A stretch of DNA of 64,000 nt from positions 62,001 to 126,000 of the forward strand of contig NZ_JAGHRC010000011.1 in assembly GCF_017743975.1 (NCBI RefSeq), given 5' to 3'. Numbering within the stretch: the first letter of the stretch is position 1; each line of letters begins with the position of its first letter. The translations under genes were made by a program, and so were the position numbers. The notes below the pieces were generated by a model. That model was not told the origin of the DNA, made no database searches, and saw only the letters and a program-made list of their open reading frames with translations. The DNA is from Ruegeria sp. R14_0 (GTDB lineage Bacteria > Pseudomonadota > Alphaproteobacteria > Rhodobacterales > Rhodobacteraceae). Shown here piece by piece: positions 45,343-55,556 of this stretch.

Positions 45343-46206
45343 ATGAAGACACGAGACATGAACCGGGACTGGATCGCCACCGCCGCAACGCTGAACAGCG
45401 CATTGCCCTATCTGCAACGCTATGACGGGGCGATTGTCGTCATCAAACTCGGCGGCCATGCCATGGGCAGTGACGAAGCGATGGAGAGCTTTGCCCGCGA
45501 TGTCGTTTTGATGCGCCAGGTCGGGGTGAACCCGGTGATCGTTCATGGCGGCGGTCCGATGATCAATGCCATGCTGGACAAGCTGGACATCCAGTCCGAA
45601 TTCGTGAACGGCAAGCGTGTCACCGACAAAGCCACTGTCGAAGTGGTCGAGATGGTGTTGTCCGGCCTTGTCAACAAACGCATCGTTCAGGCGATCAACG
45701 ATCAGGGCGGCATGGCGGTTGGCCTGTCGGGCAAAGACGCGCAGCTGATGCTGTGCGATCAGACCGATGAATCTCTGGGTTTTGTTGGCAGCCCGGCTGA
45801 GATGAACCCGAAAATCCTTCACAACCTGTTTGCCCACGATGTAATCCCGGTGATCGCACCGCTGGGCGCGGGACGGAATGGTGAGACGTTCAACGTCAAT
45901 GGCGATACAGCCGCCGGCGCCATTGCTTCTGCGCTGAAGGCGGATCGCCTGCTGCTGCTGACGGACGTCTCTGGCGTCAAAAATGCCGCAGGGGACGTTG
46001 TAACCGAGTTGAAAGCCGGTCAGATCCGCGAGATGACGCTGGATGGCACGATTGCGGGTGGCATGATCCCAAAGACCGAAACAGCGCTGGATGCGCTGCA
46101 CAGTGGCGTTCGGGCGGTTGTCATTCTGGACGGACGCGCGCCCAATGCGGTCCTGCTTGAGCTATACACAGAACACGGGGCCGGATCACTGATCCGCCCG
46201 GATTGA
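45343..46206 (+). CDS. argB: Acetylglutamate kinase
   Basis: 287 aa. Second step of arginine synthesis: ATP-dependent phosphorylation of N-acetylglutamate. The [12 protein letters not shown] substrate loop, [11 protein letters not shown] and [17 protein letters not shown] are all present, as is the [20 protein letters not shown] nucleotide-site block. The ATG at 45343 ([10 protein letters not shown]) is chosen over an upstream frame that runs through the intergenic stem-loop. Confidence 0.96.
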   Translation: MKTRDMNRDWIATAATLNSALPYLQRYDGAIVVIKLGGHAMGSDEAMESFARDVVLMRQVGVNPVIVHGGGPMINAMLDKLDIQSEFVNGKRVTDKATVEVVEMVLSGLVNKRIVQAINDQGGMAVGLSGKDAQLMLCDQTDESLGFVGSPAEMNPKILHNLFAHDVIPVIAPLGAGRNGETFNVNGDTAAGAIASALKADRLLLLTDVSGVKNAAGDVVTELKAGQIREMTLDGTIAGGMIPKTETALDALHSGVRAVVILDGRAPNAVLLELYTEHGAGSLIRPD

Positions 46207-46224
46207 GCATCAAGAGGAGGAGAC

Positions 46225-46911
46225 ATGCCAGATCGCGCCCACCCCTCCTCTGACGCTGTGACGATTTCCTATGAACAGGTGGAACAGGCTGCAAAAGCGG
46301 CTGGTTTGATCGTCATGGGCGCACTTCATCCGCGCGTTACTGACGCCAAACAATTGGACGGCGGTACGCTTCTCCTGCTGGGTGCAGGGGCCGATTTTTG
46401 GCCCACTCTCAAGACCTCGGACGAGTGGCAGAGCGACGACCCGGTTGATCGCTGGTCGCTGCGCGTGATCGGGCAAATGGCGCAGGACTTGTCGGCCCAA
46501 GCTCATTTCCCGTTTGGTGGCCCCCCGTATGCGCCGTTTATTGACTGGGCGTTGAAATCAGGGCGCACCTTTAGCAGCCCGGTTGGGGCATTGGTACATG
46601 ATGAGGTCGGCATGATGATCTCATTCCGGGGCGCGCTGCAATTCGAGCATGAGTTCCCGATCCCCACGCCGAAGGGTGCATCACCTTGCACCACCTGCGC
46701 TGCGCCTTGCACCCAAACCTGCCCGGTGAACGCGTTGAACAGTCAGAGTTTCTATGACGTCGCAGCCTGCCACGACCACTTGTCCACAGACCAGGGCCAA
46801 ACCTGCATGACAGGCGGATGTCTTGCGCGGCTATCCTGCCCGCTTAGCGCGGGTGCCGGACGCGACCCCGAGCAGTCGGCCCACCACATGAGAGCGTTTC
46901 ACCCATCATGA
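46225..46911 (+). CDS. Ferredoxin-like iron-sulfur protein
   Basis: 228 aa. The C-terminal half has a cysteine array (SPCTTCAAPCTQTCPVNAL, then CHDHL, CMTGGC, SCPLS) that could hold a 4Fe-4S cluster, similar to the ferredoxin part of QueG-like proteins but without their cobalamin domain. Its function is unknown. It is translationally coupled to the downstream phosphatase (ATGA overlap). Confidence 0.8.
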   Translation: MPDRAHPSSDAVTISYEQVEQAAKAAGLIVMGALHPRVTDAKQLDGGTLLLLGAGADFWPTLKTSDEWQSDDPVDRWSLRVIGQMAQDLSAQAHFPFGGPPYAPFIDWALKSGRTFSSPVGALVHDEVGMMISFRGALQFEHEFPIPTPKGASPCTTCAAPCTQTCPVNALNSQSFYDVAACHDHLSTDQGQTCMTGGCLARLSCPLSAGAGRDPEQSAHHMRAFHPS

Positions 46912-47405
46912 GCCGCAGACTGATCCTGACCCGCCATGCCAAATCCAGTTGGGACAGCCTGGTCCTGGCCGATCATGATCGCCCACTGAACAAGCGCGGT
47001 CGCAAGTCTGCCCCGGCAATTGGGGCCTGGCTGCGTGAAAACGGATGGTTGCCGGACGAAGTGCTCAGCTCGACTGCGACCAGAACGCGGGAAACCTGGG
47101 ACAGGATGGGGCTGCAAGCCGACAAGCTGTGCTTTCACCGCGCGCTCTATCACGCAGAGCCCGCGGATATGCTGGTCGAACTGTCCGGAGCGACGGGGCA
47201 AACCGTTTTGATGCTGGGGCACAATCCCGGTATTGCAGCCTTTGCCGATCAAATCGTCAAACAGCCGCCGGGCCATGCCAGATTCTACGACTATCCCACC
47301 TGCGCGACCACGGTGATCCGATTTGATATCGGCGATTGGTCGGAAATTCGCTGGCACGGTGGCCAAGTCGAGGGGTTTGTCATTCCGCGCGAGTTGCTGG
47401 AATAG
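46908..47405 (+). CDS. SixA-like histidine phosphatase
   Basis: 165 aa. The phosphohistidine pocket is RHAKSSWD (RHG-type motif) with the second histidine in LGHNPGI; STATRTRETW is the other phosphate-contact block. E. coli SixA removes phosphate from histidine phosphotransfer proteins; here the target is unknown. It is followed by a bidirectional terminator. Confidence 0.87.
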   Translation: MSRRLILTRHAKSSWDSLVLADHDRPLNKRGRKSAPAIGAWLRENGWLPDEVLSSTATRTRETWDRMGLQADKLCFHRALYHAEPADMLVELSGATGQTVLMLGHNPGIAAFADQIVKQPPGHARFYDYPTCATTVIRFDIGDWSEIRWHGGQVEGFVIPRELLE

Positions 47406-47440
47406 AAAAAGGCGGGAACAAAGGCCCGCCTTTTCTTTGT
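47406..47440. terminator. Bidirectional terminator between phosphatase and aapP
   Basis: A stem GGCGGG / CCCGCC extended by flanking A and T runs (AAAAA before, TTTTCTTT after) lies between two convergent genes. It fits rho-independent termination on both strands. Confidence 0.85.
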
Positions 47441-47453
47441 ACTGTGACCCGGT

Positions 47454-48245
47454 TCAGTGACCCAGAATTTGGCTGAGGAACAGCTTGGTCCGGTCACTTT
47501 TGGGGTTGTTGAAGAACTCTTCCGGTTCGTTCTGTTCCACGATCTGACCGGCATCCATAAAGATCACGCGGTTTGCGACCTGACGGGCAAAGCCCATCTC
47601 GTGCGTCACACACAGCATGGTCATGCCTTCCTCAGCCAGTTCGATCATGGTGTCGAGCACCTCTTTGATCATCTCGGGGTCCAGCGCCGATGTGGGTTCG
47701 TCGAACAACATGATCCGCGGCATCATGCACAGCGAACGAGCGATCGCCACACGCTGCTGCTGACCACCGGACAACATGCCCGGGTATTTGTTGGCCTGTT
47801 CCGGGATTTTCACCTTTTCCAGGAAGTGCATGGCGCGTTCTTCGGCCTCTTTCTTGGGCGTCTTGCGCACCCAGATTGGGGCCAGTGTGCAGTTTTCCAG
47901 AATGGTCAGATGCGGGAACAGGTTGAAGTGCTGAAACACCATCCCAACCTCGGACCGGATCTTGTCGATGTTTTTCAGGTCATTCGACAGCTCGATCCCG
48001 TCCACAACAATCGAGCCCTGCTGGTGTTCTTCCAGCGCGTTCAGGCAACGGATCAATGTGGACTTCCCCGAGCCCGACGGGCCCGCGATAACGATCCGCT
48101 CGCCCTGATTGACGGTCAGATTGATGTCGCGCAGCACGTGGAAGGACCCGTACCACTTGTTCATTCCATTGATTTCGATGGCGACCTCGTCGCTCACCTG
48201 CATCTTGGAGCGGTCGATTTCGCGGTCAATTGCAAGTTCAGACAT
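47454..48245 (-). CDS. aapP: General L-amino-acid ABC transporter ATP-binding protein
   Basis: 263 aa ATPase. Walker A is GPSGSGKST, signature [14 protein letters not shown], Walker [15 protein letters not shown]. Last gene of the aapJQMP operon, 12 bases after aapM. It energises uptake of a broad range of L-amino acids. Confidence 0.93.
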   Translation of the reverse strand: MSELAIDREIDRSKMQVSDEVAIEINGMNKWYGSFHVLRDINLTVNQGERIVIAGPSGSGKSTLIRCLNALEEHQQGSIVVDGIELSNDLKNIDKIRSEVGMVFQHFNLFPHLTILENCTLAPIWVRKTPKKEAEERAMHFLEKVKIPEQANKYPGMLSGGQQQRVAIARSLCMMPRIMLFDEPTSALDPEMIKEVLDTMIELAEEGMTMLCVTHEMGFARQVANRVIFMDAGQIVEQNEPEEFFNNPKSDRTKLFLSQILGH

Positions 48246-48257
48246 GCGTTGAACTCC

Positions 48258-49556
48258 TTAACGGTGATCGGTGGCAAGGCGACGCTCGAGCCACTGTGAA
48301 TATTGAGAAATGCCGTAGCAGACGACAAAGAACAGAAGCGCGGCAAAGCCCAGAAGCTCCCAATAGACGCCGTTCCATTCGGTCGACGCCAGAATTGGAC
48401 CCCGGATCATACCCACCAGGTCGAACATCGAGATGACCGAAACCAGTGTGGTGTCCTTGAACAGGCCCACGGCCACGTTCACAATGCCTGGGATCGAGAT
48501 CTTCAAAGCCTGCGGCAGGATGATCAGGCGCATCGCCTGCGGGTAATCCAACCCCAGACTATCTGCTGCCTCGTACTGTCCACGTGGAAGCGCTGCCAGA
48601 CCGCCGCGGATCACCTCGGCGATATAGGCGGCCGAGAACATGGTGATCATGATCACGACGCGCAGGAACAGGTCGACCGTGCTGTCAGGCGGGAAGAAGT
48701 ACGCCAGCATCACCGAAGCCACAAACAAAAGCGTAATCAGAGGTACGCCGCGGATGAATTCGATGAAGATGACGCAGACCCACTTGATCAGCGGCATATT
48801 GGACTGACGCCCCAAAGCCAGCGCGATACCTAGCGGCACGGACAACGACACACAGGTAACACCCAGCATGAGGTTGAGCATGAAGCCGCCAAGATCCCGG
48901 CTGGGAACGGCTTTCAGCAACGCATTTTCTGAGGCCCCTTCGGGGATCAGAGCTGCACCGATGTTCCAAACGACCAGCGCGACGACGATTGCACCAAAGA
49001 ATCCGGCAGCAAAGCTGTTTCTGCCAAACTTCTGGAATACGGCGCCCGCAGCGACAAAACCCACCAGCGCCACCAGAGGCGCAAGAATGGTGCCCCCCCA
49101 GATCAGCCAGAACGCAATGAACGGATAAAGCGCGGTGAAGATCAGCAATTTGCGGGGCAAATCGAAGAACAACACTGGCGCTATCGCGACCAGCATCAGG
49201 ATGAAGGCCAGATTTGGACGCCAGTACGCGTCTGTGGGATACTTGAACCCATAGATGAGCTGCGGCCAACGTTCGGTTAGAACAGCGAAACATGCACCGG
49301 TCTTACCGGCCAGAATCTCGCGACATTCAGCCAGGGACGAGGCATTCCACACCCCGTTGAAAATCCACGGCAGAGTGTTTTTGAGCAGCAGATAGATCAG
49401 GACCAGAGACAGAACCGTCAGAATCGTGTTGGCAACGCCAGAGAACAGGTTTTCACGCAGCCACTTGACGACACCCGTTTCACGCGCTGGTGGCGGTGAG
49501 GGTGGAATAGGGCCTTCGGCCACGAAAGCGATCGGATTGGTTGTTTGATCGGTCAT
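48258..49556 (-). CDS. aapM: General L-amino-acid ABC transporter permease AapM
   Basis: 432 aa permease with a long N-terminal domain and multiple membrane helices. The His/Glu/Gln-type permease signature is ADSLGLDYPQAMRLIILPQALK. It pairs with AapQ. The order and size match the rhizobial Aap system. 3 bases separate it from aapQ. Confidence 0.93.
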   Translation of the reverse strand: MTDQTTNPIAFVAEGPIPPSPPPARETGVVKWLRENLFSGVANTILTVLSLVLIYLLLKNTLPWIFNGVWNASSLAECREILAGKTGACFAVLTERWPQLIYGFKYPTDAYWRPNLAFILMLVAIAPVLFFDLPRKLLIFTALYPFIAFWLIWGGTILAPLVALVGFVAAGAVFQKFGRNSFAAGFFGAIVVALVVWNIGAALIPEGASENALLKAVPSRDLGGFMLNLMLGVTCVSLSVPLGIALALGRQSNMPLIKWVCVIFIEFIRGVPLITLLFVASVMLAYFFPPDSTVDLFLRVVIMITMFSAAYIAEVIRGGLAALPRGQYEAADSLGLDYPQAMRLIILPQALKISIPGIVNVAVGLFKDTTLVSVISMFDLVGMIRGPILASTEWNGVYWELLGFAALLFFVVCYGISQYSQWLERRLATDHR

Positions 49557-49559
49557 GGC

Positions 49560-50792
49560 TCAGCGCTCCTTCAACTTGACGGATGCGTTGTAGATGTTCA
49601 TCGCCATCGAAATCAGCAGCGATGCGGTCAGGTAGAACAGCATCAGCAACAGGACACATTCGATCGCGCGACCGGTCTGGTTCAGCGTGATACCGCCCAA
49701 GGTTGCGGTGATATCAGCGTAGCCCACGGCAATCGCCAGCGACGAGTTCTTGGTGATGTTGAGGTACTGCGAAATCAGCGGTGGAATGATCACCCGCAAG
49801 GCCTGAGGCAGAACCACAAGGTTCATGATCCGACCCGGACGCAAGCCCAGCGCCGCGGCGGCCTCGGTCTGGCCTTTCGAAATCGCCTGAATACCCGCGC
49901 GGACGTTTTCCGCGATGAACGCACCTGTATAGATGGAAAGTGCGAACCAAAGCGCGATCAGCGGACCACCTACTTTGATGCCTCCGCTAAAGTTAAAGCC
50001 CTTTAGTTCAGGGATATTCCATGTCAGGCCCATCAGCAGCATCAACACAATAAACGGACCAAACCAAACAGCCAGTTTGGGCAGCAAGGTTTTTGGGCGA
50101 ATGCCGGTTTCTTCCTGTTTGTGTGCTGCCCGTTTTTCGATTTCACGAGCGACGAACCAGGACGCGACCAGGCCAGCAATAACCACAAGCCAGTTGAGCA
50201 ATGTCACGCTGAACAAACCGTGTGCAAACTCGGGACGCGGGATATAGACACCACGGTTTGTGAACGCGAAGGCATCAAACAGCATGCTCGATGTCGGGTT
50301 GTCCCCCCGGAACGCACGCGGCCCCGGCAGCACAGCGGTCATGATGGTGAAGATGATGATGATCCAGATCAGAACCGGAATATTCCGGAAGATCTCGACA
50401 TATACAGCCATCAGTTTCGACACGAGCCAGTTGTTCGAAAGCCTCAGAACACCTGCGATCACCCCGAATATTGTCGCGGTGATACAAGCAAGAAAGGCAA
50501 CAAGAAGCGTGTTGAGCAATCCGACAACAGCTGCACGCCCGTGTGAGGACTGGCTGTCATACTCGATCAGACGCTGGTTGATGTCGTACCCGGCAGAGTC
50601 ACCAAGAAACGAGTAGGAAATGTTCAGGCCGGCGGCCCGGAGGTTCTGGATCAGGTTGTTGCCCAGATACCAAATGCAAAGCGCAATAACGATGGCCGCA
50701 ATCACCTGAAACGTAAGTGAGCGATAGCGGGTATCGTTTATGAGCATCGACAACCGAAAATCAGCTTTCGGCGGGTCAGTCATAGTCGACAT
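49560..50792 (-). CDS. aapQ: General L-amino-acid ABC transporter permease AapQ
   Basis: 410 aa permease. The EAA-type signature is AAAALGLRPGRIMNLVVLPQAL, with extra helices in the N-terminal region as expected for AapQ. It follows aapJ after a 126-base gap holding a strong stem-loop, so it should be made at lower level than the binding protein. Confidence 0.93.
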   Translation of the reverse strand: MSTMTDPPKADFRLSMLINDTRYRSLTFQVIAAIVIALCIWYLGNNLIQNLRAAGLNISYSFLGDSAGYDINQRLIEYDSQSSHGRAAVVGLLNTLLVAFLACITATIFGVIAGVLRLSNNWLVSKLMAVYVEIFRNIPVLIWIIIIFTIMTAVLPGPRAFRGDNPTSSMLFDAFAFTNRGVYIPRPEFAHGLFSVTLLNWLVVIAGLVASWFVAREIEKRAAHKQEETGIRPKTLLPKLAVWFGPFIVLMLLMGLTWNIPELKGFNFSGGIKVGGPLIALWFALSIYTGAFIAENVRAGIQAISKGQTEAAAALGLRPGRIMNLVVLPQALRVIIPPLISQYLNITKNSSLAIAVGYADITATLGGITLNQTGRAIECVLLLMLFYLTASLLISMAMNIYNASVKLKER

Positions 50793-50879
50793 GTTTTGGG
50801 ATCCCCGTAGCTTGCGGGCTACTTAATTTCGGCGAGGTTGTCCCCGCTCTGCATCTGCCCGCAGCAGTTTATTATAGAA

Positions 50880-50905
50880 GAGGGCGCAAGTTTCCTTGCG
50901 CCCTC
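50880..50905 (-). other. Intercistronic stem-loop between aapJ and aapQ
   Basis: A perfect 11-base stem (GAGGGCGCAAG / CTTGCGCCCTC) with a 4-base loop lies 14 bases after the aapJ stop. The following bases on the coding strand are only mildly T-rich, so it is probably a partial terminator or an RNA-stabilising hairpin that raises AapJ above the permeases. Confidence 0.75.
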
Positions 50906-50918
50906 ATCCGTCTATGTT

Positions 50919-51935
50919 TTAGCGGAACGGCGGCGAGTACAGCAGGCCACCTTCGGTCCACTGGGCGTTCAGGCCGCGTGCCAGACCGATGGGTGTTTCT
51001 TCACCGATGTTCTTGGCGAAGACTTCACCATAGTTACCGCCAGCTTTGATCGCTTTCGCGGCCCAGTCGGCGTCAAGTCCCAGCATCTCGCCCAGGGTGC
51101 CTTCGGTACCCAGCAGGCGGTTGATTTCCGGATTGTCGGTACCAGCGCTCAGCTCGTCGATGTTTGCCGAGGTCACGCCCAGCTCTTCAGCCGAAACCAG
51201 CGAGTTCAGAGTCCAGCGAACAACGTCACCCCACTCGTGGTCACCGTGGCGGACCAGCGGGCCCAGCGGCTCTTTCGAGATGATTTCAGGCAGCAGGACG
51301 TGATCACCGGGGTTTTCGAACGTGGCGCGGGTTGCGGCCAGGCCCGAAGCGTCGGTGGTGTAAACGTCACATGCGCCAGCCAGGTATTGCTGTTGCGCTT
51401 CGGCGTTGGTTTCGATCGGAACCGGCTCGTAGCTGATGTTGTTGGCACGGAAGAAATCGGCCAGGTTCAGCTCGGTGGTGGTGCCGGTCTGGATACAAAC
51501 GGTCGCGCCGTCCAGTTCCTTGGCCGAGCTTACGCCCAATGCCTTCGGAACCATGAAGCCCTGACCGTCATAGTAGTTGATACCAACGAATTCGAACTTC
51601 AGGTCGACGTCGCGGCTGAAGGTCCAGGTGGTGTTACGGGCCAGCATGTCGATCTCGCCGGATGCCAGCGCTGTGAAGCGTGTTTTACCGGTGGTTGGAA
51701 CGAACTCGACTGCGTTCGCATCGCCCAGAACAGCTGCAGCAACAGCGCGGCACAGCGAAACGTCAAAACCTTGCCATTCGCCATTTGCATCGGGTGCCGC
51801 AAAGCCGACCAGACCAGTGGTCACACCGCAGTTCAGTTTGCCGCGCGCTTTGACGTCGTCAATCGTCCCCGCAGCAGCAGCGCCTGCAGCCAGACCGGCA
51901 ATCGTTGCCGCGCCCAAAATTACGGATTTTTTCAT
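50919..51935 (-). CDS. aapJ: General L-amino-acid ABC transporter substrate-binding protein
   Basis: 338 aa periplasmic binding protein. The signal peptide (MKKSVILGAATIAGLAAGA) ends near residue 22-24. The ligand-binding block GKLNCGVTTGLVGFAAPD and VEFVPTTGKTRFTALASGEIDML are typical of AapJ. The ATG at 51935 has a strong AGGAAGAGG ribosome site; an upstream frame lacks one. First gene of the operon. Confidence 0.94.
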   Translation of the reverse strand: MKKSVILGAATIAGLAAGAAAAGTIDDVKARGKLNCGVTTGLVGFAAPDANGEWQGFDVSLCRAVAAAVLGDANAVEFVPTTGKTRFTALASGEIDMLARNTTWTFSRDVDLKFEFVGINYYDGQGFMVPKALGVSSAKELDGATVCIQTGTTTELNLADFFRANNISYEPVPIETNAEAQQQYLAGACDVYTTDASGLAATRATFENPGDHVLLPEIISKEPLGPLVRHGDHEWGDVVRWTLNSLVSAEELGVTSANIDELSAGTDNPEINRLLGTEGTLGEMLGLDADWAAKAIKAGGNYGEVFAKNIGEETPIGLARGLNAQWTEGGLLYSPPFR

Positions 51936-52142
51936 TTTTACCTCTTCCTGATTTCCCGCCCCGTTTCGGGACGGCTCTGTCCGGCGCCTCTGGCACCAGA
52001 AAGGTTTACCCAAAGGCGTCTCCCCTTTAGTGCGCACGAGTTTGGTCGCATTCATAAACAAACGTCAAGGGTCGGATCAGGGAAAACGATGAGTCAATTC
52101 AGAGATGACCGTCTCTGCGTCGAAAATTGGCGCAGAATAGGC

Positions 52143-52850
52143 TCAAGCCGAGATTTCAAAGAACCGTTTAGCGTGCAAAAATGCCGCCCTTTTTGTTTCC
52201 GAGGCGGCGTGAGCCTCGTCATCATGGCCCCATTGTTCGATTTGCCACAGCTCGTCAAGCCTTGAGATTTCCCAAATCTCGTCCGCGCTACGCCAGTCCA
52301 TCGCCGCAGCAAACCCCAAGACCAACGAGCCGGACAGGCTGACCAGATCATGAAAGGCGGCCAGCTGGAAGTCGTTGAAATCGTGCACGCGGCTGCGCAG
52401 CGTGGCCAATGATTTCGCCGATTGCGGCTGATGCAGAACGCCCGCCACAGGTACCAGTCGGGCGGCCAGCGTTTCTGCCGCCCAGTCCAAGGCCGGATCC
52501 CAGCTTTCGGCCTGGCGTTTTTGCAATTCCTGTGGGTGAGTCGCCCGATAACACAGCAAATCGGAGTCACCGTAGTCGGCCAGCATGTCTGCAACCTCGG
52601 CGTGCTGATGGTGGACTTTATCGATGGCGGCATTGGCCGAGCGGGTAAAGGGCATCTGGGTCGGGTCGACCTCTTTTTCCTGCGCGTCCCATTCTGCCGC
52701 AACCTCTTGCGCCATGGCCAGTGTTGGCAGGATCAATCCGGCCTTGGCTGGTGTTTTGACGCAACGACCATCCAGTTCAACCGTGTATCCGTCATCCGCT
52801 TGGACGACCGCGCTTGCGGTCCAAAATCGCTTAGGCTTCCAGTCGCTCAT
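52143..52850 (-). CDS. ATP12-family F1-ATPase assembly chaperone
   Basis: 235 aa. ATP12-type proteins help assemble the F1 alpha subunit; alphaproteobacteria keep them as homologues of the mitochondrial factor. The KRFWTASAVV, LDGRCVKTPAK and AAEWDAQ blocks are the family hallmarks. The start at 52850 (MSDWKPK) follows the HAD gene stop by 4 bases; the longer frame is inside that gene. Confidence 0.9.
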   Translation of the reverse strand: MSDWKPKRFWTASAVVQADDGYTVELDGRCVKTPAKAGLILPTLAMAQEVAAEWDAQEKEVDPTQMPFTRSANAAIDKVHHQHAEVADMLADYGDSDLLCYRATHPQELQKRQAESWDPALDWAAETLAARLVPVAGVLHQPQSAKSLATLRSRVHDFNDFQLAAFHDLVSLSGSLVLGFAAAMDWRSADEIWEISRLDELWQIEQWGHDDEAHAASETKRAAFLHAKRFFEISA

Positions 52851-52854
52851 GATT

Positions 52855-53526
52855 TCAGGTCCAGATGTGATCCAGTGCGCGCGGCAACTGATCAAAGGTT
52901 TCAATAATACAAGCCGCGCCGTTCAATACGGCCCGGTCGTGATAGCCCCAGGAAACGCCGATACCCGCCACCCCGGCCGCCTGCGCCATATCCATGTCAA
53001 ACCGGGTATCCCCGATCATGACGGTGTCCGAAGCCTCAACTCCGGTTTCGGACCGGGCCGTGTCAATCATTGACGGGTGCGGTTTCGACGGATGATGGTC
53101 TGCGACTTGCCGAGTCACGAAATAGCGCTCCAGTTCATGGGCTTCGATCAGCGCATCCAACCCGCGTTGTGATTTCCCGGTTGCCACACCCAGCAGAATT
53201 TCGGGCACCGCGTGTAAGGCTTCGATCACGTCACGTGCGCCGGGATAAAGCGGCGAGCTTGCTGCACCCATCTTCAACCGGTTGGCATGGTAGGCCTGTT
53301 TATAACCTTCAACCAAACTGTGCTGAACGCTATTGGATTGGTCAGATGCCAGCTGCGCCATGGCGTTTGGCAGCGACAAGCCCACGATGGACAGAATCGC
53401 CTGCCGGTCAGGCACGGGCAAGGACAGCGACTGAAAACTGGCGGTCATCGCAGCGACAATGCTGCCCTGGCTGTCAACCAGAGTGCCGTCCACATCGAAC
53501 AGCACCAAACGCAAGGGTGCGCTCAT
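52855..53526 (-). CDS. HAD-family phosphatase
   Basis: 223 aa. Motif I is FDVDGTLVDSQ, motif II the VATGKS region and motif IV GDTRFDMDMA. It resembles phosphoglycolate-phosphatase-like enzymes; the substrate is not defined. It overlaps the rluC stop (ATGA) and is coupled to it. Confidence 0.88.
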   Translation of the reverse strand: MSAPLRLVLFDVDGTLVDSQGSIVAAMTASFQSLSLPVPDRQAILSIVGLSLPNAMAQLASDQSNSVQHSLVEGYKQAYHANRLKMGAASSPLYPGARDVIEALHAVPEILLGVATGKSQRGLDALIEAHELERYFVTRQVADHHPSKPHPSMIDTARSETGVEASDTVMIGDTRFDMDMAQAAGVAGIGVSWGYHDRAVLNGAACIIETFDQLPRALDHIWT

Positions 53527-54566
53527 TGCAGTTCCTCGAACGGGTCTTCGGCAGCCAGGTCTTCGGTCCAGCCGAACGTATCCCAGCTGTGCTTCATATG
53601 GTCTGGCAAGGGCGCCGTGACAGTAATCGTCTTGCGTGTCACCGGGTGCTGGAACGAGGCCTGCCGCGCGTGCAGGTGCAGTTTTTTACTGATGATCCCG
53701 CCCAACTGTGCACCCCAGCCATCGCCAAGGTTTTCCTGCCCGGAGCCACCGTATTTGCCATCCCCGATGATCGGATGCCCAATCGCTGCCATATGCGCGC
53801 GCAGTTGGTGCGTCCGACCCGTGATCGGCTCCATCGCCACCCAAGCGGCGCGCCCGGCCACCCGGTACAGCGTCGCGTAGAGCGTGTGGGCCCGTTTCGC
53901 ACCGGGGTTGTCGTTGATTTCGTTGAGGTGAACGGCGACCATTTTCTCGCCTTCGCCATGCTTTCCATGGCCCGCAGCCTTGACGAGCCCGGTCTTGATC
54001 TCACCCAGATACGGGGTTGGTACGCCTGCCACCAAAGCCCAGTAGATCTTGCGCGTGTCGCGGTGACGGAACGCAGCTGTCAGCCCTTTGGCGGCCTCAC
54101 GTGTGCGCGCCAGCAGAAGAACGCCTGACGTATCCTTATCCAAACGGTGCACAAGGCGAGGGTTCTCGTCATAGCCAAACCGTAAAGCCTCGGACAGGCT
54201 GTCGACGTGGCGGGTCTGGCCGCTGCCGCCCTGCACCGGCAGGCCATGGGGTTTGTTTAGGGCCAGCACATGATCGTCGCGATAGATCACGCAGGATTGG
54301 ATCATCTTGGCGTCAGCATCCGATACACGCCGCTTGACCTCGGCCGGTTTGTGATCGACGTCGGGCAAGGGCGGCACACGCACGACCTGACCGACCTCAA
54401 GCCGGGTCGAAGCTTTGACCCGCCCGCCTTCGACACGCAATTCACCCTTGCGACACATCTTTTCGATCCGGCCCTGGCTGACATGCGGGAACAGGCGGCG
54501 CAACCAGCGATCCAGCCGCTGGTCGCCGTCACCTTCTGCCACGGTGATCATCTGTACGCCGCTCAT
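53523..54566 (-). CDS. rluC: Ribosomal large-subunit pseudouridine synthase, RluC type
   Basis: 347 aa. An N-terminal S4 RNA-binding domain (RLDRWLRRLFPHVSQGRIEKM) precedes the RluA-family catalytic domain with the active Asp in LVHRLDKDTSGVLLLA. In E. coli RluC modifies 23S rRNA at 955, 2504 and 2580. Confidence 0.9.
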   Translation of the reverse strand: MSGVQMITVAEGDGDQRLDRWLRRLFPHVSQGRIEKMCRKGELRVEGGRVKASTRLEVGQVVRVPPLPDVDHKPAEVKRRVSDADAKMIQSCVIYRDDHVLALNKPHGLPVQGGSGQTRHVDSLSEALRFGYDENPRLVHRLDKDTSGVLLLARTREAAKGLTAAFRHRDTRKIYWALVAGVPTPYLGEIKTGLVKAAGHGKHGEGEKMVAVHLNEINDNPGAKRAHTLYATLYRVAGRAAWVAMEPITGRTHQLRAHMAAIGHPIIGDGKYGGSGQENLGDGWGAQLGGIISKKLHLHARQASFQHPVTRKTITVTAPLPDHMKHSWDTFGWTEDLAAEDPFEELQ

Positions 54567-54673
54567 GCCGATACCCTCTGCGTCGCGCGAATTGTCCGCG
54601 CGGTAGACCCGTCTGTAAGTGCCTTAGAAAACATGCGCGTCTGTGGCGTGCCAAGGGCAAAGAGTCAAGCAGA

Positions 54674-55480
54674 TCAGATGTTCGAGAAGTCCCCGTGCCG
54701 CCCAGCGCCATCCCGAAACCGGCCCGCACCCGCCGTACCTTCGCGCCGGATCGCTTCAAGCCCGTTGGCCCATTCAACTTTCAGCGCTTCGCGCACCGGC
54801 ATGCCCCGGGTCTCGATGATCGAGCGACGGTCGGCGCGCACAGCCGCTTGCGGGAAACGGGCGATCTCGTGCGCCATGGCCTCAGCCGCGGCGCGCGCTT
54901 CTCCGTGGGGAACGACCTTTTCAGCCAGCCCGATGCGGTAGCATTCCTCGGCTTCGACTTTCCGACCCGTCAAGGCGATCTCCAGCGCTTTGCCCTGCCC
55001 GATCAGTCGAGGAAGGCGCACGGTGCCGCCATCCATCAGGGTCACGCCCCAGCGGCGGCAATAGACGCCTTGATAGGCCGTTTCGGCCATGACCCGGATA
55101 TCGCACCACAGCGCCAGCTCCATCCCGCCGGCCACTGCCGCGCCCTCAATCGCCCCGATGACCGGTTTGGACAGCTCCAACCGCGATGGCCCCATCGGAC
55201 CAAGCGTTGAAGGGGCCGAACCAACGGGGAACGCGTGTTTTTCGTAATAGGGTTCGCCCAATTCCGGATCCGACAAGGTCGAGGCCATTTTCAGGTCCCA
55301 CCCGGCGCAGAAATTGCCGCCTTTCCCCCAGAACACGGCAGCCTTGGCCGGGCTGTGCTCGAATTCCAGAAAGGCGTCCGTCAGCGCCTTGGCGTGGTCA
55401 CTGTCGACGGCGTTCCGCGCCTCTGGCCTGTCGTGAATGATGGTCCAGACGTCATCCGTCTTGTCGATAGATACGGTCAT
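54674..55480 (-). CDS. Crotonase family protein, core-region paralogue
   Basis: 268 aa. Same subgroup as the crotonase at 9238-10029: GGNFCAGWDLKMAS, IEGAAVAGGMELALWCD and RRWGVTLMDGGTVRLPR. The start at 55480 (MTVSIDK) is used; a longer frame exists but adds no conserved residues. The reaction is unknown. It sits between rarA and rluC with gaps of 76 and 107 bases. Confidence 0.87.
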   Translation of the reverse strand: MTVSIDKTDDVWTIIHDRPEARNAVDSDHAKALTDAFLEFEHSPAKAAVFWGKGGNFCAGWDLKMASTLSDPELGEPYYEKHAFPVGSAPSTLGPMGPSRLELSKPVIGAIEGAAVAGGMELALWCDIRVMAETAYQGVYCRRWGVTLMDGGTVRLPRLIGQGKALEIALTGRKVEAEECYRIGLAEKVVPHGEARAAAEAMAHEIARFPQAAVRADRRSIIETRGMPVREALKVEWANGLEAIRREGTAGAGRFRDGAGRHGDFSNI

Positions 55481-55556
55481 GAGTTTCCTCCCTCGACTCT
55501 CATGACCCAAGGGAAACCCGTTTCTTAAGTCCTGTCGCCTGTGACGCTACGGCGTG

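Noticed and set aside
50838-52265. 475-codon plus-strand open frame
   Set aside because: Antisense to aapJ and its promoter region; no motif.
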